NCBI GenBank assembly: GCA_032821775.1
Contig: JAVLRN010000008.1
Span: 434,001-498,000, forward strand
Length of the DNA stretch: 64,000 nt
Source of the DNA: Sanguinoderma infundibulare
Taxonomy: Eukaryota; Basidiomycota; Agaricomycetes; Polyporales; Polyporaceae
Reading direction: 5' to 3'
Shown here: piece after piece, positions 10,117-23,510 of the stretch
Position numbering within the stretch: position 1 is the first letter of the stretch
Layout of the letters: each line of letters opens with the position of its first letter
Made by a program: the position numbers and the translations under genes
The notes under the pieces: generated by a model
What the model was told of the DNA's origin: nothing
The model's input: the letters and a program-made list of their open reading frames with translations, nothing else
Database searches by the model: none

Positions 10117-13100
10117 ATGATGCGCATTCAAGGTGCAGCGGAAAGTAGCCGCGGCCGACACTCGAAGAACAAGAAATGGGTCGCAGGCCAAACGGGTTCT
10201 AACAGTGGACCTGCGAACAACGGCGACCGCGGAGGTAGCCGCCGTCGAGGTAGGGGGCGCGGTCAGGCCCATCACGGCGCCCACTTGACGGTGCCCACCG
10301 ACTTCTACGACGACGGCGCCAGTGCCACGGAGGATGAAGGCGTGAGCGGAGCTGAAAGCGCTCACGAGGGCGACGACGAGCACACGCAGGAGCCCGAGCA
10401 CATCGAGAATCGCGAAGAATTCTTTAAAGAGGTACGTGTGTACCCGCTCTCAGGGCGAGTTTGTCCCTAACCACCTCCCACAGCTCGTCCGACTGCGCGA
10501 AGTCGAGCGCCTCAAGGCGATTGCGGACGGCAAGATGGACGACCCGCAGGTCCCCAAGCGACTGGAAGACGCGATCACCATGGTCGGGACCTGCAACGAC
10601 ATGTGCCCGAGGTTCGAGCGGTATCGGAGAGAGCGCGAGAACAATCTCGACAGATGGGAACTCGTACGTGTAAAGTCGTTCATGTCTGGTTCTTTCCGGG
10701 GCTACTGAAGGTTCGGAGGTCGGGCTGGGTCAGTTCAGGTGCGTATGGACATTCAAGCATGCGTGTCTTCGGATAACCATGCTCGTTCTCTCAGTTGACC
10801 TGTGCTCGCTGTGAGCCGATCAAGCGCGAAGATTCCGCAAACGAGAATCACTGCATTCCAATGAACCCGCTCGACCTCCGAACGCAACCTTTTCCGGTGT
10901 CTTCGAAACCAAGCTGATCCTCCCAAAGATACCCGGAACGAAACGCGTAGACCATAAACGTGCTGTCAAGATTTACGAACGTGCGGCAGGCGACAAGACT
11001 TTCCCTTCGGATTTGCGTCCGCCCCCAGTCCTAAAGGTGTGTTCGTCTCCTTGTAAGGCAGTGCGCGTTCATGGTCCACCCCTACCACGTGGTCTGGAAA
11101 AACGAAGTCCTTCTCGCCAGCTCCCTTCTTTCAAAATCGGTTCGCGACAAGTTCTTATCTCTGAATATACGCATACACAGAACGTGTTACGAGCCGATTT
11201 TTGAGAGAGGGAGATGGCGAGGAGCTCGCTTTTCTAGACCACGCGGGCCATGACCGAATGCGCCCAACCTTACGCACAACCCGCACGTCTACTGACGCCC
11301 ATGAAAGAAAACACTCGACTATCTGTTTCACGAGCTTCTCGTGAAGGAAGGCTTTACCCAGACGCATGATTTCATTCGGGACCGCACACGCGCGGTCAGG
11401 ACCGATTTCACTATACAACACGAGACGGGCCCGTTGGCGATCGAATGTCACGATCGCTGTGCGCGCTATCACATTCTCGCGCTGCACTTGGAGCGGGAGA
11501 CTCCCCGTTTCTCTGTCACTCTCGAAGAGCAACAGCTCATGTACAGTACGTCCTCTTGAGCGCGTTCGGAGCATTCTCTGTGTTAACAGTATCCGAACCA
11601 CAGCGCTCACCAGTCTAAAGGACTTCTACGAAGACCAACGGGGCCAATACCAGTCACCGACGGAACTCGAAATGCGCGTATACCATCGGCTAGTCCACAT
11701 CCGAGACCAGAGGGAGCGGCACGAGGAGATTCCGGACGAGATCCGGAACCACCCCGTCTTCAACCTCACTACGCAGTTCCGCCTTCGCGTGCAAGCGAAG
11801 AGCGCCCCGATCTCGAAGGTCTCGAAACTCTCTGTCGACGCTGAGGCGATGGCGATCTTCTCCGAGCTCGCGGCAGTGCTCCGCGAGCAGAACAACGTGG
11901 TGATGATCTACCTCGTCGCCTGCATCATCGAGCGTCTATTCGGAAAAGACTGCATCGAGGATATCGAGTCCATCCGCGGGGACCTCTCCATTCCCGACAT
12001 TATCGACGGGATCTCGAAGCCACTGGAGAACGGCAAGACCGCAGTCGACGGTGGGGCTTACCTCGAGAACGCCGCATCCGGCACGGAGGACATCACAGAC
12101 ATGGAGGACGAACCGGAGCAAGATCACGAGGCCGCACCTGCCAGCCAGCCAGTCACCAAGAGCGCGACGGAATGGCTAACCAACAATTTCGGGGCTCAAG
12201 CCCCTGCTCGACCTTCCCAGAATGGTTTCGCGTTGACCTCAAATTCGGGTTTTTCTGCGTTCTCTGGCACCTCCGCGTTCGCTGGGCTGCCTGCGAAGCC
12301 GACGTCGAGTGCCTTCTCGGCGTTCGGCTCGTCTGGATCTACGTTCCCTTCGTCCTCCAGTGCACCCGCTACATCGGCCTTCCCTTCGTCCTCCAGCGCA
12401 CCCACTACATCGGCATTCGCTTCGTCCTCCAGCGCACCCGCTACATCGGCGTTCGGAAATTTTGCGACGAAATCCAATGTGTTCGGAGGCGCAACTTTCG
12501 GGCCTGCATCTAGCACATCTCCTGCACCGACGTCGGCGAGCGCGCCAAAGCCCATCTTCGGGTCTGGATCTTCGAACGTGTTCGGGACTGGCGCAAGCAC
12601 GTCTTCCCCATTCTCGACCTCACCGATGTCGACCCCTCCCTCTACCTCTGCCCCAGCTCCGCTGACAGCGCAGCCCACCTGGCCTGCTGAGCCGTCGATT
12701 TTCGGGGGCTTCTCTGCTACCCCCGCTCCCACAGCCCCGGGGCCAAGGCCTTCCATAAACCAGACCGCACCCCTCAACCCGTTTGCTACCCCATTTGTCC
12801 CTCCCCAGGTCACCTCGGCGGCGCCATCAACCAGCTTTACCCCTCCCCCACCTACTTCCCATCCCGCCTCGATCTCGCAGCCATCTTCCATCTTCTCTAC
12901 GAACATTTTCTCTGCACCACCTGCTGCACCCGCGGTTTCGCCACCGAAGCCATCCGAGAGCATCTTCAGCATTCCATTAGTCCCCCCACAGCAACCACAG
13001 CACGCATCACCGACCCAACCTACGATACCACCCCCAGTTCCTACTGAACCATCCTCACCTGTCGCTACCGAACAGCCCTTCCCTGTGCCTGTCCAAACCC

Positions 13101-15716
13101 CCTCCCACATCTTCGAGCGGCGGCAGTCGGCATGGGAACTTCCGGGCTCGTCGTCTCCCTTCTCTCGCCTCAAGGAAGAACGCATGACATTCACCCCAAC
13201 ACCGGGCAACGCCCCGGAACCACGCACACCTATATCCCCCACTGCCGGTCCGCCTGCTCTCGGACGGCTTCCCCCCCTTGCGCTTCCTCCCACGCCCACC
13301 GCGCGGTGGTTCGACCCTGGCTCGCAAGCCGAAGAATCCGATTTCGCCCTCTCGCGCAAGAAGTCGCTCCTCCACTTCCCCTCGCTCACTATTCCGACGC
13401 CGAGCGCACCCGAGATTCTCAGCCCTATACACCTCACGATGCCCGTCCCCACCAAGAACGTTAGCGGACCCTCGCCGCTATTCCAGTCTCATCAAGCCTC
13501 CACCCCTTCTGCTGCGTCCACGTCCGCTTCGACTTCAACACCGCCGAAAGCCAGGACACCCCCCACCCCAAAGCCTGTTCTCGAAATACAGACGAATGGC
13601 ATCTCCGAGCCTGCGCAGTCCCCTACAAAAGTATCATCAGCGAATGGGAAAGGCAAGGCGAAGGAGACCCAGGCCGACCTCAACACTATGGCGGTAGGGT
13701 TCCTGCGCACCAGCGCCCTGGTGCGCGACTGCTGGCGCCACTGGCGAGCGCGGATGGACGCGGAACGCGAGTGGGAGGAGGCGTGCAGACGGAGCGAGGT
13801 ATACCGGAACCGGGCACGCGTCGTGAACGGTGTAGGGCTGAGTAAGAGCGGGCAGGAGGAGGAACGGAGCAAGAAGAGGCGGATATCGGCCCCGACGCCC
13901 GCAGAGGCGCAGGCGAAGAGGGCGAAGAGGAGGCGGTCAAAGCAATATGAGATGCCGCTAACGGACGAGGCACTTGCGAAGCGATTGCAGGAGGTACGTC
14001 TTTTGCTATGAAGTGTCGAAAGGAACGTAGAGAGCTAATTATCCATCGTCGCGCGTAGAACCGGGAAGAGAACGAGAAGCGGTGGGCGCAGGGATCGTTC
14101 CGACAAACAGTGCTCGAGCGGCTGAAGGCGCGACTGGAGCCCGGGGACGAACTGGAAGATTGGTGTGTGTGGGTGTCGATGAACACGGAGAACGACAACA
14201 CGGCGATGTGGGTGGAGCGCAAGTTCGACGTGCCCTCGTCGGGCTACTGGGTGTCGGAGAACGTCTTCTCGATACCAGCGTTCAACAAGCCGGAGGGACA
14301 GGGTTCCCCAGGCTTGATCGTCTTTGAGCGGACGCCGATGGAGGGTGTTGATGACGAGATCGAGAGGTAAGTGTTTGAATTTCGTTCTTTAGTGCCTGGG
14401 CTGACGATAGTATATTGTACTCCAGGAAATATCGCGTCCTCGATGATTGTGCACGCCTTCGTGATGTCCTGGAGGCTTTCCCTCCCCCGGATCGCAGGCG
14501 TTACGTCCCTTGTCTGCTTGTCATCGACTGGTCTGAGAACGAGGACGCCGAGAAGACGAGAGACTTGGTCGACATGGTATGTCATTCCTCGATACACTGT
14601 ATCGCGTTAGATTGTTGACGCTTCGTGCAGACGCATCGGCTGGTGAAGGAGGGCACCGTTCGGCACGTTTCGTACTTCAAGGTCGCATCTACCGTGAAGG
14701 ACTTGGACAAGAAATTCGCCGATACCATGGACGTCACCCCTCTGGACATCGACGACCGACTAGCCACCCCACTTAACTGGAAAGGTACGCATTCTTTCGA
14801 ACTCGGCGTTGGGCCAATTATTGAGTTCAATACGGCCTGTCCAGACATCAAGAGACTGTTCGTGATGCCAGTCCATGCCGCTATCTCCGACTTATTGGAT
14901 ACCTGCTGGCCTGATAACGAGTGTGCGTGCCGCCAAAGTACCTTGATCTCCCTCGGTTCTAAATCGGCGTTTTGCAGTCAATTGGGTGCGGTACAACCAG
15001 GTTATGTCGGCTATCGGGGAGATCCTGAACTTGACGCTGCGCGCCATCCTGAGCCTGTTCAACGATACTCCATCCCATGTCACCGTCGAAATACCAGAAG
15101 ACGTCCCGCAGCCCGGCGTCACAGGTCGAGGTGAGTAGACGTGTATTTTAATTGCTATCATAGTCTTCTAACATTGGCATGGCATTCTACAGATTATGCG
15201 ACTGGAGCGTTTGCAGAGAGCCTTGCGGACCTCTTGCTCTCCTCAGCCAAGGACCTGGTGGGCACGGGCCTCGCTTCAGAACCGGTGCTGTTCCCCAAGG
15301 ATCTCGTGGACGCTGCGCAGCGGAGGACGGAAAGTGCGATCAACAAACAGGCTGACAAGTTGCGCCAGCTTGCCACCGACGCTCTCCGTGCATCCATGCG
15401 CTCCTCTGTTGGGCCTTCCCCCAAGCGCCGTGCGCCAGGTGACTCGGACCCGCGTCTCAACAGGTGGGTCAATATCTCCAAGGCCTTCTTCGAAATGGTG
15501 CTCATCATGATTTCGGCTTGCAGCTCGACGTCGTCCAAACGTCTGCGTCTTTCACCACCCTCGGACGACGGCGTCATCGACGTGGATGCGGACGAGACGT
15601 CGACGTCGCCCCCGCCTAGCATCTCCGCCGCGACGGACATGAGCGACAAACCGCTCGTGACGGTCGCGATGCTCCGCGCGCTCACTCGGGACGTGCTCAA
15701 GAGCTACAGCAAGTAG
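10117..15716 (+). CDS. SAC3: SAC3/GANP-family mRNA export factor with FG-type repeats
   Basis: Eleven exons: 10117-10431, 10484-10663, 10929-11036, 11308-11545, 11604-13993, 14059-14366, 14426-14576, 14631-14922, 14978-15130, 15193-15463 and 15524-15716. All phases agree and the protein is 1532 residues. The SAC3 domain starts with NDMCPRFERYRRER, then IPGTKRVDHKRAVK, LPxD-like PSDLRPPPVLKKTLDYLFHEL and RAVRTDFTIQHE. SAC3 proteins scaffold the TREX-2 complex at the nuclear pore, linking transcription to mRNA export. Residues about 395-640 are Ser/Pro/Ala-rich with many SAFG/VFG/IFG motifs and a 12-residue unit repeated three times (12338-12450), like the nucleoporin-type repeats of animal GANP. 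The C-terminal exons encode a further conserved domain (WVRYNQVMSAIGEILNL). An N-terminal Arg/Gly patch (RRRGRGRG) is also visible. A large minus-strand reading frame over exon 5 is an artefact of its GC bias. Confidence 0.88.
12338..12450 (+). repeat. 36-bp coding tandem repeat in SAC3
   Basis: Three nearly identical 36-bp units encode SSSSAPATSAFx, with x = P, A and G. They lie within the FG-type region of SAC3. The near identity indicates recent replication slippage, so copy number may vary between strains. Confidence 0.75.
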
Positions 15717-18425
15717 GCGTGCGACGACATTTGGTGGTGGATCGGTGTTGGTGTGCTCTCGTGTATCTTCTAGCTCGGATATATATTGCTGTGTTCTATC
15801 TGGCATTGTGCTTTTTCAACTGCCCATGGATGTGTTGCTTCTGTGTGTATCGATGGTATCGCGATGCGCAGTACATATGAACTCCGCATGACTCGGACGA
15901 GTGACCCTTTTCGACTTTCACCACCTCCGCTTTCCCAAACGTGGACCATCAACCATCGCATGTCTCCTCCTCATCTACAAGTCGAGATGTCTCATTGCGG
16001 CGAAGCGAGGGTAGCCTGACAAACGAAGATAGCACCCGTTGGCGCGTCGAGGTATCCGAGCCGGCGGCAGTGCTATCGTGGATTGAAGCGAGTCGTATTG
16101 CTGGAGGAGTAGGAACGGGGCCAGCGCTGAACTGCTGCTGCTTGTCCCACTCCGATTTGTTGTGCGTGACGAGGAGAATGATGATGGTCGGATACATGCC
16201 CTGGGCGTTTATGTCGACGATCAACGAATACGAAGCGTGCGGGCGGAGGATATGGTACATACCACGAGCGCCACGAGACAACCGTCGATGAAGCCATTGC
16301 TGGGAGAGCCATTCAGCGTTGCATCGTAAACGGCTTGAGCTATGAGGACGTAAAACTGCAGGGGCATATTTAGCCGGCCATGTAAATGGAATTGAGGAGA
16401 AGGAAGCATAGTACTTGACTCACCCATAGGATGCAGTATGCGATGCCGGACTCGAAAAGGAGAAGGAGGACCTGACCAACCCGTGTCGTAGACAGATTTC
16501 CAGCATTCAGTGAGAAAGCCTCCTTCATGGTACCACGATGTCGCCTAATAGGAATTGATGAGCTGCGTGGCCGGCGTAGGGCTTGCAAAATCGTTGATCG
16601 CTTACCATGTTCGATATCCGACGAGGGCGGTAGCTATGGTGTTTGACAAAAACGACAAACAAATCACTATCAAGCCTTCGACGCTCTGGGTGAACAGTGA
16701 CCCCAACGGACTTGTATCGAAGTTCATGATGACTTGGGCCAGATGGAACGATTTAGCGCATGTGGATACAGTGTCGTGTACTCCGAGTGCTATATCAGAA
16801 TAACATGTCATTCCCCAACGTCAGAAGGAATAGGGATAGGGGTTCCAACACGAACCGAACGTAACTGCAACCATTGCAAACCAGACGAGAAGGATGTATC
16901 GGTTCTTGCCCCACAAAACCCACACTCTCCACCAGACGATGCTGTCTCCAAGTATCACCTGGAGAATGAGCGGTAAGCAAGACAGCCGTATTGACGAATT
17001 CGCAAGACCAACGTTGATTGTGAGAGAGGCGGTACCTATACAGTCCTGTACAAAGTTGAGGGAGTCCGGGTTTGCCAAGAAGGGGAAGCTTGAATTGCAG
17101 CCCTCCGAGTCGTAGCTACCGACGGTCGCGAGGCAGTAAAACGGATTGATCGCGCCGCTTTGAAACCACGCATTGATTTCTCCGATGATCCTGGCAATTT
17201 CGGCGTACGTCTGGCCCACGCCTGCGAGGACCGCAACCCAGTAAACAGCAGCGGAGACATACATAGTCGTCGTGAGGATTAAGAGGCTCCGCGGGGTACC
17301 TTTGAATCCGCGTTGCCTGAGCTTCCATGACTGAGAAAATAGACACCGCGTGTAAGAAATAGGAAGGAGACTGACACGATTGCTCTGGTCGCGATGACCA
17401 TGAACAGAGTGTAAACACCTGTGCCACTCCGACCGTCAGAGTCACTGGACCCGGATGCCTGATTTAACAGTGTCGCACCTTGCAAAAGAGTAGACAGTAT
17501 TACAGATATGATTTGAATCTTGATCCTCGGTACATGTTGAGACTGTAGTGCGCCGATATCGTCTTCGACCTGAAACCAGGACTCGGACCAGGGCTTGACC
17601 CACGATATGTTTGGAGAGACCGTGGTCGGGCCCCGGGAAGGAGTCCATTGGCAGCGGAGTGTGCACTGTGAACGGCGGGAGGACTTCCAGCACTGGCGGA
17701 CAGAAATGAAGACCAATTAGTGTCACAGGGACAGAGGGGGGATAGTACAAGGACTGACACTGAAAATATGGCCGGATCCAGCCTTTTCTATGCGCATGCA
17801 GCATCTGAAGTCAAGGAGACGACTGTTCACAGCCGTGCAAGACTCAACCCTATCATTGATCTTCTACATAAGAAGCACTTACCAAGCGCCGCTGCACAGA
17901 AATCCAGCACCGCGCGCCCTCCAGATCCGTTCTTAGCTTGACTATCATCAGTGTCGGGGACAGCGCAGAACAGGCTTTGAAGCGCCCAACTCAAATTTCA
18001 GGTTGACGCTCCCAAAAGCAACCGCACCTGACTGGCTCTACGCCCACACAACTTGATTCATCCTACCAGTGGCAACCCGTGCGCGCATCCAAAGTAAGTT
18101 ACGTCAACTCGTATGACGCATCGTCGCCTGCAGCACAGCAAATGCATCCTCATCACCACCGCCGAGGCGATACGGGAGCACCACACCTCCAGCAGATTCT
18201 CGCCGCCCAGTCGCCCCCTAATTGCCAAAGTGCTCGCCTCGGCTGGGAAACGAACCGCACTTGTTTGTACGTACGTACGGCGTACGCTCGGACACATCAG
18301 CAAACAAATCGGCACAGACACGAAAAGCGAACGTATTCGATGACAATAAGCAGGGCCCAGCGCGCACCAGACGACTCTACAGAAGACGACAAGCGACAGT
18401 AGCGGGTAAGCTAATACAGGGAATA
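15494..18425. repeat. tandem duplication, left unit (about 2.5 kb in common with the right unit)
   Basis: The left unit runs from the last intron of SAC3 (15494, GTGCTCATCATGATTTCGG) through a 7-TM gene to about 18425. The right unit (18425-20850) repeats it: the SAC3 intron-end piece (18425-18455), the 7-TM 3' flank (GTGACCCTTTTCGACTTTCA at 15901 and about 18507), the whole gene, its TATA region and the upstream segment (18140-18400 versus 20555-20850). About 330 bp of SAC3 3' end is missing from the right unit. Confidence 0.75.
15949..17648 (-). CDS. seven-transmembrane-type membrane protein, tandem copy 1
   Basis: This is a paralog of the genes at 18585-20318 and 3645-5178. Spliced blocks in order: NISWVKPWSE, IKIQIISVILSTLLQ-GVYTLF, RGFKGTPRSLLILTTTMYVS, FVQDCIGTASLTIN-VILGDSIVWWRVWVLWGK, LGVHDTVSTC, QSVEGLIVICLSFLSNTIAT, TTRVGQVLLLLFESGIAYCILW, GFIDGCLVALV-GMYPTIIILLV, then a polar tail ending at TGA 15949-15951. 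All splice sites after exon 1 are GT-AG and in phase. The oddity is the start: the ATG equivalent to copy 2 (17646-17648, MDSFPG) is one base out of frame with the conserved NISWVKP block, and no upstream in-frame ATG is visible. The gene is therefore either mutated at its 5' end or uses an exon I cannot see. A CATAGAAAAG TATA-like box lies near 17780-17790. Confidence 0.65.
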
Positions 18426-20850
18426 GTGCTCATGACAGCTTCGGCTTGTAGCTCGAGTCAGCGGAAGTGTTGTTTCTGGGTATGTTATGGAATTACATAC
18501 GTTGTGACCCTTTTCGACTTTCACCACCTCCGCTTTCCCAGGCGTGGACCATCAGGCATCGCAGGGATCCCTTTCATCTACTAGTCAGGATGCCTCACTG
18601 AAGTGGAGCGAGGGCAGCCCGACAAACAACGACAGCACTCGTTGACGCGTTGACGTGTCCAAGCCCGTGGTGGCAGTATTGTTCTGGATTGAAGCGAGTC
18701 GTATTGCCGGAGGAGTAGGAACGGGGCCAGCGCTGAACTGCTGCTGCCTGTCCCACTCCGATTTGTTGCGCGTGACGATTAGAATGATGATGGTTGGATA
18801 CATGCCCTGGATGATTGCCGTGTATGCAAATCATTAATGACCATGATACTTGTGCACGCATGAGATGACACATACCACCAGTGGCACGAGACATCCGTCG
18901 ATGAATCCGATACTTACGATTGAGAGCAGACTGTTCTTAAAGGATAAAGTTTGCGATAAAAGGAGGAAGAGCTGCAGGGGTATATTTAGTCAGGTATGTA
19001 GATGGGATTGATGACGAGGAAGCGCAATTACCCATAAGATACAGTATGCAATGCCGGACTCGAAAAGGAGAAGGAGGACCTGACCAACTCGTGTAGTAGG
19101 CATATTTCCTGCTTTCGATGAGAAAGCCTCCTTCATGGTACCACGATGTCGCCTGCGAGGAACTGATGAGCTGTGTGACAGCGTAGCCTTTGCGCAGGGC
19201 GCAAAGCTTGCACGCTCACCATGTGAGATATCCGACGAGAATAGTAGCGATGGCGTTTGATGAGAACGACAGGAAAATCACGATAAAGCCCTCGACGCTC
19301 TCTGTGAACAGTGACCCTCCCGGGGCTGGATAGAAGTCGGAAACCAGTCCGAAGCTACCGCCAAACGGGCCCCAGAAGGGAGTGGTCGGGAGCGATCCTG
19401 TGCATGAAGATACCGTGTCGTATGTTCCTAACCCTATCACAGCGGCATTCAGCAACAATTTCAATGCAGAGATTTCAGGACGAACCGAGGGTAGCCAGGA
19501 CCATCCCGCACCAGACGAGGAGGACGTATCGATTCTTGCCCCACAAAGCCCACACTCTCCACCAGACGATGCTGTCGCCGAGTATAACCTGCCATCAGAT
19601 CGGCGGTAAGGAAATTTCGACCAGCCCACTGAAGAATTCACATAGACTCACATTGGCCGTGAGGGAGGCGGTGCCTATGCAGTCCTGGACGATGTCCAGG
19701 TTCGCTGAGGTCTGCGCCGGGAAGCCCTGGCGGCAACCCTCGTACAGGCTACCCTCGTTGTTCGCAGGAGCGAATCCACACATTAATGGATCGCTCTGTC
19801 CGGTAAGCCACGTATTGAGGTCTGTGGCGCTCTTCGCCACCTTGGCGTACGTCTGACAGATGCCTACGATGACGGCGACCCAGTAGACGGCTGCAGCGAC
19901 GTACATCGAAGTCGTGAGGATCAAGAGGTTCCGTTGGGTCCCTTTGAACCCGCGTTTTCTGTAAACTTCTGTTGAGAAAAATTGGAGGCGGGATGGAGGA
20001 AGAAAGGCGACTGACATGATCACCTTGGCTGCGATGACCGTGAACAATGTGTATACACCTCAGGTGTTCAGACTGTTAGAGCCAATGGACTGGCGTGCTT
20101 GTCCTATTGAACTGTACATGGAGCGCACCTTGCAAGAAAGTAGACAATATTACGGCTATGATTTGCACCTTGAGCCTTGGTATATCTAGCGTCTCTAGCG
20201 TGTTGATCTCCGTGGCTGCGCCGTGCCAGACCGAGTACGGTAAGGTGACGTTTGTCCAAGCTTGGTCCCATGATGCGTTTCCACGGGCCTCGGCCGGGGA
20301 GTCCATTGGGGAGTCCATTGGCAACCGGGTGTGGAGGGGAGTGGACCCGGTAGCGCTAGTAATGGCTAGTGGACGGTAAGGATCGATAGACAGAAGGGAG
20401 GTGATACGAGGACTGCGAATAGACGGTCGGAGCCCGGCTTTTTATGTGCAAGCCTCATAGCCTGAAAGTTGATCAAAGTATCAATCGGACCCATGACTCG
20501 CCGGTCAGGAGAACCGTGTGTGCTTGGATATGGAGTGACAAGTTTGGGCCTGCAAATGCATCCTCATCATCACCGCCGAGGCGATACGGGAGCACCAGAC
20601 CGCCAGCAGATTCTCGCCGCCCAGTCGCCACCTAATTGCCAAAGTGCTCGCCTCGCCGGCTGGGAAACGAACCGCACCTGTATGTACGTACGTACGTACG
20701 GCGTGCGCTCCGACAGCGTCGGCAAACAAACAATCACAGGCCCGAAAGACGAACGGATACGTATTCGATGACGATTACCAGGGCCCCGCACGCGTGCGTG
20801 GGGGGGCCAACGACTACGAGAGAGAGAGAGAGAGAAGACGACAAGTGATA
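18425..20850. repeat. tandem duplication, right unit
   Basis: This is the second copy of the unit described at 15494-18425. A (TACG)n microsatellite inside it has about four repeats here (about 20682-20700) and about two or three in the left unit (about 18268-18280). It ends near 20850, after the segment shared with 18390-18420. Confidence 0.75.
18585..20318 (-). CDS. seven-transmembrane-type membrane protein, tandem copy 2 (intact)
   Basis: It starts at ATG 20316-20318 (MDSPMDSPAEARGN), followed by PRLKVQIIAVILSTFLQ-GVYTLF, RGFKGTQRNLLILTTSMYV, IVQDCIGTASLTAN-VILGDSIVWWRVWALWGK, LGTYDTVSSC, TESVEGFIVIFLSFSSNAIA, GQVLLLLFESGIAYCILW, IGFIDGCLVPLV-GMYPTIIILIV and a polar tail ending at TGA 18585-18587. 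Nine exons joined by short GT-AG introns keep frame throughout, so this copy looks functional. It differs from copy 1 mainly in the first extracellular-type loop and in the segment before GFIDGC. A CATAAAAAG TATA-like box lies at 20438-20446, about 120 bp before the ATG. Biological role unknown. Confidence 0.75.
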
Positions 20851-21090
20851 GGTAGCGGGGAAGCTTATAAAGCGAGGGCGGGGGAAGACACAAGGAAACA
20901 CAGAGAGAGTCCATCAAGTGGCAGGCGGACATCGACGCGTTCGTGAACATGACAACGTGCGAAAACACGGTGGACGTAAAGAGACGTGACTGTGGGAGAA
21001 GGGAAAAGTACTAGTACTCTGAAGAAGCGAAGTGCGGGTGTGTCAACGAAATGCGGAGGCGGAGGCGGAGGCGGCGGCGGCGAGAGAGAG
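20818..21090. repeat. simple-sequence tracts: (GA)n and (GGAGGC)n
   Basis: A GAGAGA run lies at about 20818-20834. A GGAGGC/GGCGGC run lies at about 21053-21084. No gene is seen between the end of the tandem duplication and the CDK1 stop at 21325. Confidence 0.7.
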
Positions 21091-21324
21091 GGCGAGATGT
21101 AGAAACACACGGAATTTAAGGAAATACAGCGTAGGGTACGGGATGCGTGTGCGTGTGCGTGTGGAACTGTAACAACATTGCGTGACGTGAGATGCATGAG
21201 GACGTGGACGTGGACGAGGATATCGTGAGAAAAGCGAGATTGAGAATGTGACTAGGCGGGCGAAAAGAGGCAGCATAGCGAGGAGACGAGACGACCGGGA
21301 CTTTAGTGGCGGCATTAGGCGGCA

Positions 21325-23510
<2,186 letters not shown>

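Noticed and set aside
12196..13455. Open frame of 419 codons on the minus strand
   Set aside because: It lies opposite SAC3 exon 5; its Gly/Val/Ala bias mirrors the Ser/Pro/Ala codons of the FG region, and it has no motif.
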